Assembly: GCA_902762795.1 (NCBI GenBank)
Contig: CACWPM010000001.1
Span: 1-64,000 of the forward strand
Reading direction: 5' to 3'
DNA length: 64,000 nucleotides
From: Fibrobacter succinogenes
Lineage (GTDB): Bacteria > Fibrobacterota > Fibrobacteria > Fibrobacterales > Fibrobacteraceae
Shown: positions 42,401 through 50,455 of the stretch, piece by piece
Layout: each line of letters opens with the position of its first letter
Numbering within the stretch: position 1 is the stretch's first letter
Made by a program: the position numbers and the translations under genes
The notes under the pieces: model-generated
Seen by the model: the letters and a program-made list of their open reading frames with translations, nothing else
What the model was told of the DNA's origin: nothing
The model's database searches: none

Positions 42401-42602
42401 CAGTCGCAGCCGGATTCAGCTTCTTGAACTGTGCCGCAAAAATATCCACAAGGATGTTCGTTTCCGGGTCGTAGCGAATCGCCGGCGTTGCGCCTAGTGC
42501 GCCGGACTCCGAAATTTTTCCCAAATACGTATAGCCGATGCGAGCCAAATGCTGAATCGCAGTCAGTTGAACGCGCGTCGCTTCCGTAAAAAGACCTGGC
42601 AT
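39417..42602 (-). CDS. hsdR: Type I restriction endonuclease subunit HsdR
   Basis: About 1061 residues. The N-terminal nuclease site is RPDITLFINGLPLVFIEVKKP (PD-(D/E)xK). The helicase core has Walker A TQGSGKTALSFHL, DEAH in IMDEAHRGY and the motif VI segment ITRVNRPYKNM. The C-terminal helical region contacts HsdM. It translocates DNA using ATP and cuts at a distance from the site. A frame open to a TTG at 42680 exists but has no ribosome site; the ATG at 42602 starts the conserved TEATRVQLTAIQHLARIGY. First gene of the operon. Confidence 0.94.
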   Translation of the reverse strand: MPGLFTEATRVQLTAIQHLARIGYTYLGKISESGALGATPAIRYDPETNILVDIFAAQFKKLNPAATVSAQSVLSDIQKELDDDDLGQQFYKRLTSYSPLRLIDFEHPENNTYHCTAEFTCKNGDESFRPDITLFINGLPLVFIEVKKPNNVGGMVAESKRMNDERFPKKKFRRFINITQLMIFSNNMEYDAKGGVVPIEGVFYCTAAKSEARFNCFREENPKRAAIAPFHANYPYLPIPADLEKRVLMDFNVPVLKENPEYKTNLDINTPTNRVLTSMVSPERLLFLLKYGIAYLHVEKEKDGQIESRHEKHIMRYQQFFAAMIIREKLAAGATSGIVWHTQGSGKTALSFHLSKVLKDYYAKQNKVAKFYFIVDRLDLLEQATEELSNRGLKVTTANSRTELMEQFRTQQALQGNAGVDEITVVNIQKFENDTEKVELPNYATNLQRVFIMDEAHRGYKPGGCFLSNLFNADKNAIKIALTGTPLIGSEKASCKVFGDYFHTYYYDRSIQDGYTLKIIREDIETSYRKKLNDAYESVQKLVEKGSVSKDMIIRHPTYVKALLRYIINDLVKFRAMQGDNDLGGMIIAESSEQARNLYKFFNEIQDELNENRIQKINLKAGLILFDSDDKETRKQIINDFKKNYTIDILIVYNMLLTGFDAPRLKRLYFGRKIEDHNLLQAITRVNRPYKNMKRGFLIDFADIKKNFDETNAAYLQELNRYNDADTDPDDNLPDMYNQVMEDKDALINHMKVARQALFSYTTDNAEVFSTEISSLEDKKVLIELRKALELAKDAMNLVRTFGDDALKKDFEKLNIEKLPLMLSEVNHRIAMINQKEVWTNSEATQFAVNEAMMSIEFNFSCIGTEELKIIDNGTELREKYKRALRGFLDNFDHEDPVFVELEQEFKRIFDKHGFTPENLAVYNEQNQAMNDILKRLEDLRKSNDALLRKYNGDTKFAYVHKRIREENKAREPKHQAPIISKFDEEIVQALLTIKGTIDAKVFDRNDILKQDAYFGKTVMKEIADGLAHFPQIKPEMPDYLFIQQRIAKQYINQYNAYYGN

Positions 42603-42727
42603 AAAAACAATATCGCTTGTGTGTATAAAACGCTCTTCGAGAATATAAGTTTTTATGCTGTCAGTAAAGTGATACGGCAAAAAAATTATTGCATTTTGAA
42701 GGCATTAAAAAAATCCAATTTTACCTC

Positions 42728-42754
42728 TTGACAAATAGTGCACAAAAGTATAGT
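42728..42754 (+). promoter_or_regulatory. Sigma70-like promoter for the small protein at 42817
   Basis: TTGACA at 42728-42733 and TATAGT at 42749-42754, 15 bases apart (slightly short). It is followed by a CTGCGT/ACGCAG hairpin just before the AAAGGAG ribosome site of the small gene. Confidence 0.5.
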
Positions 42755-42816
42755 TTTGAATAGTCTTTGAAAAACATCTGCGTTTAAAAAAGCTTGTACG
42801 CAGAAAGGAGCACAAA

Positions 42817-42978
42817 ATGTACAGCACCGCCAATGGCACCGTTACCGACGCCGAAGCCGCCGAAATCGATTCTCTCAACAACGAAATCTGGAAAAACTTC
42901 TGGAGCATTCCCCGCGAAAAACGCACCAAAGCAGATTGGGAAAAGCTGCTCGACATCCAGATATTGGTGAAACAATAA
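42817..42978 (+). CDS. Small acidic protein, 53 residues, unknown
   Basis: A short frame with an AAAGGAG ribosome site seven bases before the ATG and a promoter-like sequence upstream. The product begins MYSTANGTVTDAEAAEI, continues IDSLNNEIWKNFWSIP and ends in KADWEKLLDIQILVKQ: mostly alpha-helical, no membrane segment and no family I know. It points away from hsdR. GC content and codon use match the core genes rather than the AT-rich cassette. Confidence 0.65.
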   Translation: MYSTANGTVTDAEAAEIDSLNNEIWKNFWSIPREKRTKADWEKLLDIQILVKQ

Positions 42979-43009
42979 CAAAAAAATCCCAGCCTTTGCA
43001 GCCGGGATT
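42979..43009 (-). terminator. Intrinsic terminator of glk
   Basis: Stem AATCCC(AGC)/(GC)CGGGATT with a short loop, followed on the minus strand by seven T. Lies about 65 bases past the glucokinase stop. It may also end the small + strand gene. Confidence 0.65.
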
Positions 43010-43075
43010 AACAAATCTCTATATCCATCAGCTTTGGCGCATTTACATTCGCCTCCGCCGTGGTTCCAACAGCAT

Positions 43076-44143
43076 TTACTTCTGCAAGTTCAAACTTGCA
43101 TTAGCAGCACCGTACAAACTAATGCTGTAATCCTTGATGAGGTACACCGGAATCTTGTTCAAGAGCGGGCGGATGTTCGGATTGTAGTTCTTTTCGAACC
43201 AGGTCATGAACAAGTTATCGCGTTCGAGCCAACGGAGGTCCTTCTGGACCGTTCCACCTGCGAGGTAGAAACCGCCGAGCGGGAGGAACAGCGTGCAGGC
43301 GTCGCTAGCGAAGCGGGCAAGCATCTTCACGAACATGCGCATCATTTCGGCAGCAACCGGATCAGTGTCGCTTGCACGGCTGATGTACTTCGGACGGTCA
43401 TGCCAATCGGTTTCTTCAATCTTCTTGAAAGCGTCATTCTGCGGAACGCCCTTCGTGTCGCGCCACCATTCATAGAGGTGGGCAAGGCCCATGCCAGAAA
43501 CGAGCGGTTCAACGCCCGGCACGGTGCCGATGCGCTTTTCCATGTAGTCGCGGAAATCCTGGGTTTCCTTGTCGAACGGAGCAAACGTAGAGTGACCACC
43601 TTCGGAGCAAGCCGGGATGTACTTTTCGCCGTCAAATGCGAGGAAGCCAACGCCCATGCCTGTACCCGGACCAATCACAGCCTTCGTAGCGGCTTGCGGT
43701 TGCGGATCGCTACCGTCGGTGTGCTTGAACTTGAGAATCTGTTTCGGGTCATTGACATCGAGTGTCGGGATGCCGTAGCTAATGGCCATGAAGTCGTTAA
43801 TCACAAGCGTCGGGATGCCGGTTGCATTCGTTATGGCATCGCCATCAACGCACCACGGGAGGTTTGTCATGACGCACTTGTTGTTCGCAACAGGGCCTGC
43901 AGCGCTGATGCAAATGTGGGACGGCTTGAGTGATGCATTATTTTCGGCGGCAATCTTGAGCGTTTCGCGGATCGGTTCATCAAGGCCTTCAATGCACTGG
44001 CTCGGGCAAACGGTTTCGAGAATAAGCGTAAACTTGCCATTCTTGTAACCCACAAGACCAAGGTTCGTATTCGTACCACCGATATCGCCAGCAAGCACGA
44101 GACGGTCAAACTTAGCATCGGGATTAAGCCATTTAATTTCCAT
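43076..44143 (-). CDS. glk: Glucokinase
   Basis: 355 residues of the Glk family (PF02685 type) rather than the ROK family: LAGDIGGTNTNLGLVGY at the N-terminus, the catalytic LVINDFMAISYGI, VIGPGTGMGVGFLAF and EGGHSTFAPFD. It phosphorylates glucose to glucose 6-phosphate at the start of glycolysis, in keeping with a cellulose or plant-fibre degrader. Single gene, between the two defence islands. Confidence 0.93.
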   Translation of the reverse strand: MEIKWLNPDAKFDRLVLAGDIGGTNTNLGLVGYKNGKFTLILETVCPSQCIEGLDEPIRETLKIAAENNASLKPSHICISAAGPVANNKCVMTNLPWCVDGDAITNATGIPTLVINDFMAISYGIPTLDVNDPKQILKFKHTDGSDPQPQAATKAVIGPGTGMGVGFLAFDGEKYIPACSEGGHSTFAPFDKETQDFRDYMEKRIGTVPGVEPLVSGMGLAHLYEWWRDTKGVPQNDAFKKIEETDWHDRPKYISRASDTDPVAAEMMRMFVKMLARFASDACTLFLPLGGFYLAGGTVQKDLRWLERDNLFMTWFEKNYNPNIRPLLNKIPVYLIKDYSISLYGAANASLNLQK

Positions 44144-44303
44144 AATTTAAAACTCCATGAATTTCACGTTGAATATACTAAAAAAAGCTCTTGATAAAAC
44201 ATTCAGTCCTATTGGTCACCCCAGATTTACGCAAGCTCCAAACCAAATATCCAAAGGGTAACGGAAAAAGGATTTCACAATTTCTATCGAGCCCAACGAA
44301 AAA

Positions 44304-47300
44304 TTACCTCTTGCGGATTCTCGGGATTTCTTTTTGGATGAGGAGTTTCTCGATCGGAGCAAATTCTTCGTGCGGTTTAATAGCCTCCTTGTAGAGCACG
44401 TCGGCAAGCGTCGGATTGTGCGCAAGGAAAGCAACGAGAATTGCATTGCGCAAGAAGAATTCATCCATCGCGGCGATTTCGTACTTTTCGTAGAAATTCG
44501 CGACATATTCCGCAGCGAGCCTGTAATTCTTGGTGCGAGCCGCTTCCATGATGTTGAACTCATCCACGAACGATTCCGGCAGCACACCTGCATTCACGAG
44601 CTTGCGCACCTGTCTATAAACCTTGTTCGTGTCACGAGCTTCCATCGGAATGCCACGCATCCATTCCACGTATTCTTCGCGGAACTTTTTCCAATCCGGG
44701 GAAGTTTCATCCACCTTGAATTTCGGGCGCACGAGGCTATCCACCGCCGTTGCTGAATCGGCAGTTTTTTCCGAGACAGCCGCAGAAGTGACTACAGCGA
44801 CATCTGCAAGAATTTTAGATACAGTAGCCGCAGAATCGTCAGCATTCGCGGCATTCATCGCCAAAACGAAATCAACGTAATCGAACGCATTCTTGCGTTT
44901 ATTCAATTCTTTGATATAGGCAAGCAAAGCGCGTTCGCGGTACTTGTCCGTACCCGCCTTGAGCATGGACTGCACCTTCATCGGGCGGCGAAGCGCATAA
45001 TCCGCCGAGTCCAAATATTCCGGCCAGCAAATTTCGCAACTGTCGAACACCTGCACAATACGCGCGTTCGAATGCACAAAGCGAGCTTCTTCGGCCTTGT
45101 TATCGACCATCGGGATAAACGTACTGTTCGGTTCCACGCCATCCAAGAGCGACTTCACCATCTTCGACGTAAAGAGAAAATTCTGTTCGCCAAAGAAATC
45201 CGGGTCGCGGTGGATGCGCTTGAATTCCTTCACGAGTTCGGGATCCGTATGGAACCTGCCAATCGCCGTCTGCATCACCGGCTCATCGCTTGCCACAATG
45301 ATAATATCCGGTTCTTCGGGAGCCTTGTACAAACTCACGTACGGGAACGCCACATCAAGTGCCTTCAAGATATTGAGGAACAGCAAGTCGTTGAATTCAT
45401 ACGTTTGGATCCATTGTACCCAAAGTCCGCCCGGCTTCATGTAGCGGCGCATTTTCGTATAAAATTCATGGCTGAACAAGCTCGCGACACCACTCACCCA
45501 CGGGTTACTCGGCACGCTAATCATCAAGTCATACTTGCGGCGGTTCGTGAGGAAGAACGTCTGCGCATCGTCAATGAAAATGTGAATGCGCGGATCATCG
45601 TAACCGCGAGCGTTCCACGGATAAAATCCGCGAGCGAGGTTCATCATTTCTTCTTCGATTTCCACGCAGTCAAAATCGCGCACCAACGGGTCTGCGAGCA
45701 AATAATGCGCACCCATGCCGCTGCCAAATCCGACCATCGCGGCATCGTACGGTTTGTCCTTCATTGCCATCGGCATAAACGCGGTCGCCGCCTGCGTGAG
45801 TTCGTCGCCTTCAATCGGGCGTTCACGATTTTTACTCATGCTCGCATCGGCCTTGCCGTTCGTCTTCACGTAATAATGCACGTCGGATTCGTGAAAGCTG
45901 ATTGTCGCCGTCTTGCCGTCACGTACCACAATCTTCTCGTCCGGATGCAAATTCTTGTAAGCACGGAAAGCGCCCGACGTAATCATGTGCGGATCGAAGT
46001 TCACAAAGAACGAAGGCAAAATCATCACTGCCGTCATCACATAAAACAGCACGCTATAGCGGAACTTTTTGCGATAAACAACGAGCAAGATAAAACCAAT
46101 CATAAAATCCAGCACAGCAGCGAGCACCAGCGAACCCTTGAGCTGCAAAAGCGGCAACAGCAAAAGTCCACCGCCCGCCGAACCGAGAATCGAGCCCACC
46201 GTATTCCAGCCGTACACCTTGCCAATCGGGGCTTCGCTCTTGAATGCACGCGTCAAAATCAGCGTAATCAGCGGGAGCGTCATGCCAGCGAAGAAGCTCG
46301 TCGGCACCATCCACAAAATCGAAAGCGCGTACTTGAAAATGCTCCAGCAAACGTAACCATCATTCGTCGTATTGAAAATCTGGTTTGCGACATTCAGGCC
46401 TTCCCAAAACGGCTTGTAGAAATACAGCGTGCAAAGCGCAAAGAATCCCATGAAAATTTGCGCCAGCGAAAGCACAACGAGCGAGTCTTTTTTCAACAGC
46501 TTTCCGCTCACGGCACTGCCAATCGCAAGGCCCAAAATGAACGCCGAAAGCATCTGGTCAAAGCTATGGCTCGAAGAACCCATCAACAGCGAGAGCAAAC
46601 GAATCCAGACGATTTCATAGACAAACGAAGTAAGCCCCGTAATCCCCGCAATCCAGAACCACATATTCTTCGGCGGCATCGCAAGTTTGTGTTCCGCCAC
46701 ATAATCTTCGTTGAGCGGTTCCGCGCGATTTGCATTTTCGCGAGATTCCGCGACCTGCCCGTCAGAAATCGCCAGCGCTCCAGCCCCCTCTTCAGCAAGT
46801 TCTTCTTCGTGTGTCGAAGGCGCCGTATAGCCGATATAGCAGAACACCGCCGCCAGCAAAAAGTTAATCGAAGCCGCCACGCAAAGCGTCGCATGATTGC
46901 CAAGCACAGGAATCAACGTGTAGCTTGTGAACAAAATACCAATTGCACTACCGAGACTGTTCGTAAAATAAAGCATCGGGAGCGAGACTTCGGCACCGCT
47001 CTTACGCATGAGTCCTGCCGCAATAAACGGGAACGTCATACCCACCGCAATCGCAATCGGGAGCGTTGAACCCGTCGCCAAAACAACCTTCAGAATTTCC
47101 GCACTGCGCGAACTCAACCCCGCCACAAAATTCGAATCGTAAAAATAATCCGTGATCCAAATGTACATCGGGTGGTAAATCAACCCGCCAATGCCAATTG
47201 CAAGTTCCACCGCCGCATACCCGAGCAGGGGCCGCTTCACGCGCTCCACCAGTTTGCCCGCGACAAAACTGCCAATCGCAAGCCCGCCCATGTAAATGCA

Positions 47301-47426
47301 GAGCGTGAGCACCTGACCATAGCTCGAATGCCCGAGGAAAAGTTTAAGGTACCTGGCCCACGAACCTTCATAAATGAGTCCTGCAAAGCCAGAAAGGGCA
47401 AAAAGCGCGTAGATAACGATATTCAT
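44304..47426 (-). CDS. Large membrane protein with spermidine-synthase-like domain
   Basis: 1040 residues. The first about 500 form roughly 12-14 membrane segments, beginning IYALFALSGFAGLIYEGSWARYL. Then comes a cytoplasmic spermidine-synthase-like methyltransferase fold: AMVGFGSGMGAHYLL, VEIEEEMMNLARGFYP, DPRIHIFIDDAQTFF, SVPSNPWVSGVASLFS. A C-terminal helical region with repeats (from about residue 800) may be TPR-like. Such fused membrane-aminopropyltransferase proteins occur in many bacteria with no settled function. Long and intact; alone. Confidence 0.8.
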   Translation of the reverse strand: MNIVIYALFALSGFAGLIYEGSWARYLKLFLGHSSYGQVLTLCIYMGGLAIGSFVAGKLVERVKRPLLGYAAVELAIGIGGLIYHPMYIWITDYFYDSNFVAGLSSRSAEILKVVLATGSTLPIAIAVGMTFPFIAAGLMRKSGAEVSLPMLYFTNSLGSAIGILFTSYTLIPVLGNHATLCVAASINFLLAAVFCYIGYTAPSTHEEELAEEGAGALAISDGQVAESRENANRAEPLNEDYVAEHKLAMPPKNMWFWIAGITGLTSFVYEIVWIRLLSLLMGSSSHSFDQMLSAFILGLAIGSAVSGKLLKKDSLVVLSLAQIFMGFFALCTLYFYKPFWEGLNVANQIFNTTNDGYVCWSIFKYALSILWMVPTSFFAGMTLPLITLILTRAFKSEAPIGKVYGWNTVGSILGSAGGGLLLLPLLQLKGSLVLAAVLDFMIGFILLVVYRKKFRYSVLFYVMTAVMILPSFFVNFDPHMITSGAFRAYKNLHPDEKIVVRDGKTATISFHESDVHYYVKTNGKADASMSKNRERPIEGDELTQAATAFMPMAMKDKPYDAAMVGFGSGMGAHYLLADPLVRDFDCVEIEEEMMNLARGFYPWNARGYDDPRIHIFIDDAQTFFLTNRRKYDLMISVPSNPWVSGVASLFSHEFYTKMRRYMKPGGLWVQWIQTYEFNDLLFLNILKALDVAFPYVSLYKAPEEPDIIIVASDEPVMQTAIGRFHTDPELVKEFKRIHRDPDFFGEQNFLFTSKMVKSLLDGVEPNSTFIPMVDNKAEEARFVHSNARIVQVFDSCEICWPEYLDSADYALRRPMKVQSMLKAGTDKYRERALLAYIKELNKRKNAFDYVDFVLAMNAANADDSAATVSKILADVAVVTSAAVSEKTADSATAVDSLVRPKFKVDETSPDWKKFREEYVEWMRGIPMEARDTNKVYRQVRKLVNAGVLPESFVDEFNIMEAARTKNYRLAAEYVANFYEKYEIAAMDEFFLRNAILVAFLAHNPTLADVLYKEAIKPHEEFAPIEKLLIQKEIPRIRKR

Positions 47427-47801
47427 GGTGCAAATCTATACTAATTAGATAGTTATAACTTCGCTTGCACCTCATTTCACTGTAATTTTTTGGAGATGTA
47501 TAACTCAAAAGCCGCATTGCGCGATGAATACGGGATTAAGCGGAATATAAAACGGCTTAGCAACCACATACAGCCCATAGATGTGCGGAACAGAGACTTG
47601 AATAAAAAAGAAGTCTATAACAACACCTCCTGAAAAATTTATTTTGCAATTTAATACATTGTATCAATCTATTTTTGATAAATAAAAGGAAAACCAAACC
47701 CTAACCAAAATGCAAACCCTTCTCCTCTCCAAAATGGGGTGTTGAATATTCATAGAATAGCATAATTTTGATTAAAAAATTATAAAAACAGGAGTCTGAC
47801 G
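47427..47801. other. AT-rich spacer with a weak short frame
   Basis: A frame from ATG at 47496 to TGA at 47633 (45 codons; MYNSKAALRDEYGIKRNIKR and on) looks like a protein fragment but has no proper ribosome site. From 47640 on, the sequence is AT-rich and probably holds the promoter of the next gene, which has GGAG before its ATG. Confidence 0.35.
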
Positions 47802-50306
47802 ATGTCGTTATGCGATGATGCAAAAAATAAATTCGAGGAATTTAAAAACAAATACGAAGATTTAAAGTCTTCTGATTTATCTGAATCTGATACAAGATCA
47901 AAGGTAATTGATTTTGTATTGAAAGATATTTTGGGTTGGAACGAAGATAATATTCAACGAGAAGAGCATGTTGATCATGGCTATTATGATTATCGTCTTG
48001 ATATATCAGGATTTAGGATGGTTGTCGAAGCCAAGAGACTGTATAAAGATTTTCAGTTGCCGAATACTACACAGAGAAAGTGTAAGCTGAGTACGATATA
48101 TAAAGAAAATGAAGAAGTCATAAACCAAATACGTGGGTATTTAGATGATTTAGGTTGTGATACCGGCGTTATCACAAATGGTAGACAGTTTATTATAGCG
48201 AAATTTATTAATACTAATGGCGTTCCTTGGAAGAATAATGACTGCTTGCTTTTTAGAAGTATAGACGATATAAATGATTCGTTTGTAGAATTTTATAATG
48301 TGCTTTCAAGAGAAAGTGTCTTGCTGAATTGTGGAATTTCATTTTTCCAAAGTGAGGAAATTGTTTTTTCGAAAACAATATTATCTACTTTGTCTCAAAA
48401 GAATAATGAGATATCAAGAAATCAGTTGTCAAGTGAATTGATGCCTATTATTAATAATTTTTTTGGTGAATTGTTTAAAATAAATGATGAAGAGTCTAAT
48501 ATTGATTTTATTAAAGAATGCTATGTGGAAAATGAAGAGGTAAAAAAACATAAAGATCAGTTAAATAGTTTATTTGATGATTGCGCTCCTCGATTAAAGG
48601 AAGTTGTTCCTGCTAGAAATTCTAAAAGTTTAACAAATCAAATAAATGAAGAATTGATCAATTCACCTACGCCGCCTTTGGTTGTGATTATTGGCTCAAA
48701 AGGTGCAGGTAAAACAACATTTATTAACTATTTGTTCAAGGAAAATTTGCCTCAAGATACATTGTCAAAACAACCCTATATTTATCTTAATATGATGAAG
48801 TATTATGATGGAACAGGAATAGATTTTGATAATGTTGCAGAAGATGCAATAAGATTATTTGATCAAAAATACCCCGATTACGAAATTTTTAGTTTGGGCG
48901 TACTTAAGCAAATATATAGAAGTGAAATTTTAAAGAATGAAAAGGGGGTATGGAGTTTATATAAAGGCAATCAGGAGCTGTATAATGAAAAACTAGCTGC
49001 TTTTTTGGATGAAAAACAAAGAAATCATTTAGAGCATTTAGTTGCAATGAATCAATATTTTTTAAAGAATAGACAAAAAAGGTTGATATTGATTTTTGAT
49101 AATGCAGATCAGTTAAGTGATGAAGTGCAAAATAAAGTTTTTTTAACGGCATGTAGCTTGAATAAAAATGGGAAATACGGAGTTTTTCTTTCTTTGAGAG
49201 AAGGTTATTATTACAAGTGGCGAACACAAGCACCTTTTAATGCTTTTGAGTATAATGCCTATCATGTTGTAGCACCAAAGTATGGTCTGGTTTTAAGAAA
49301 AAGAATTGATTATGTCTTAAAAAATGTTGATATATGTAGAGCTAATCGCAATTTTAGTGGTGACTCAAATGGTAAAGTTATAACGTTAACAAAGACTAGT
49401 GTGGAAGAATTCTTCATAGGTATACGTAATTCGTTATTTCTCAAAAGTCATGAAATTATTGACTTTATCAATTTTTCAACATTTCCTGATATTAGAAGTG
49501 GTTTAGATCTCTTTAAAACTTTTTTGACATCTGGATATACAGAAGTTGAAGAGTATGTGTTGCGAGTTGGTCAGTCTGCTGCTAAAAGGGCTGTTATTCC
49601 AATGCATGAATTCATACAAACGATAGGCTTGGAAAATAAACTGTACTATAACCATGAGATAAGTAAGATTCCTAATTTGTTTTATCCAGCAAAAGGTTCA
49701 AAAGACCACTTTTTAAAAATATTTTTACTTCTTTCTTTAAAAAATTTTAGAGGGTCAATAGGGAATCAAGAAAAGTTTGTAGATATCGAACCCTTAAAAA
49801 AGGATTTTATTGATGGAGGATATAAAGAAAATCTAATCAACGAAGAGATTTCTTTTTTGTTGAATCAAAATTTTATTGAGACAGATACAGTTTTGTCAGA
49901 TACAAAATGGAATGAAATTCCTGTTGCGAATATTGGTGTTGCAATAACGGCAAAGGGTATGTTTTATATAGAAACAATGATAAATCATTTCTATTATATT
50001 GATTTAGTTTTGCAAGATACACCTTTTTTTGTTGAGGATGATTTTTTAAAAACAAAAGAATTATTCCCTTTAAGAAATGAATTTTACAAAAGAGATATGA
50101 ATAAGCGCATTGATGCTTTGACTGCTTTTGTAGAATACCTAGATAAACAAGAAGAACGAAATGTTCCAAAGGCCGTTTCTCAAAAATACGGTAAAATTAT
50201 AAAAACGATGATTCAGAGTGGTTTAAAAGAGGATGTTCAGAGAATCTGTGCGATATTTCAACGGTCAGTTCCCATTTTTTTTGATGATGGTGAGATACAA
50301 GCGTGA
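47802..50306 (+). CDS. Nuclease-NTPase fusion protein, likely phage defence
   Basis: 834 residues in very AT-rich DNA, unlike the core genes around it. Residues about 25-140 resemble the type I restriction R-subunit N-terminal nuclease: SDTRSKVIDFVLKDILGWNE, then YDYRLDISGFRMVVEAKR (PD-(D/E)xK with E-A-K). From about residue 290 comes a P-loop NTPase: Walker A IIGSKGAGKTTF, Walker B LILIFDNADQL and a sensor-like VFLSLREGYYYKW. The rest (from residue 500) is helical and could be a sensor. Nuclease plus STAND-like NTPase is the design of several anti-phage proteins; I do not recognise this exact one. Confidence 0.65.
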   Translation: MSLCDDAKNKFEEFKNKYEDLKSSDLSESDTRSKVIDFVLKDILGWNEDNIQREEHVDHGYYDYRLDISGFRMVVEAKRLYKDFQLPNTTQRKCKLSTIYKENEEVINQIRGYLDDLGCDTGVITNGRQFIIAKFINTNGVPWKNNDCLLFRSIDDINDSFVEFYNVLSRESVLLNCGISFFQSEEIVFSKTILSTLSQKNNEISRNQLSSELMPIINNFFGELFKINDEESNIDFIKECYVENEEVKKHKDQLNSLFDDCAPRLKEVVPARNSKSLTNQINEELINSPTPPLVVIIGSKGAGKTTFINYLFKENLPQDTLSKQPYIYLNMMKYYDGTGIDFDNVAEDAIRLFDQKYPDYEIFSLGVLKQIYRSEILKNEKGVWSLYKGNQELYNEKLAAFLDEKQRNHLEHLVAMNQYFLKNRQKRLILIFDNADQLSDEVQNKVFLTACSLNKNGKYGVFLSLREGYYYKWRTQAPFNAFEYNAYHVVAPKYGLVLRKRIDYVLKNVDICRANRNFSGDSNGKVITLTKTSVEEFFIGIRNSLFLKSHEIIDFINFSTFPDIRSGLDLFKTFLTSGYTEVEEYVLRVGQSAAKRAVIPMHEFIQTIGLENKLYYNHEISKIPNLFYPAKGSKDHFLKIFLLLSLKNFRGSIGNQEKFVDIEPLKKDFIDGGYKENLINEEISFLLNQNFIETDTVLSDTKWNEIPVANIGVAITAKGMFYIETMINHFYYIDLVLQDTPFFVEDDFLKTKELFPLRNEFYKRDMNKRIDALTAFVEYLDKQEERNVPKAVSQKYGKIIKTMIQSGLKEDVQRICAIFQRSVPIFFDDGEIQA

Positions 50307-50455
50307 TGCGCGTAGGAGATTTAGAAAGAACGATTGCCACTTCAAAGATTTTAGAGCATTGTTCAAAAAAGTGATTTAATAAACCAGTAGGTATTTTAGT
50401 ATTGGATTAAACGAAACTTTTACAAGTATTGAGATTTGAATAGGAGTTTACGGTT

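Noticed and set aside
45072-47069. Long + strand frame opposite the membrane spermidine-synthase-like gene
   Set aside because: Arg/His-rich composition and the absence of a start site mark it as a shadow of the minus-strand gene.
47496-47633. 45-codon frame in the spacer before the nuclease-NTPase
   Set aside because: GGAG directly abuts the ATG, too close for a ribosome site, and no family is recognised. Recorded only as a possible remnant.
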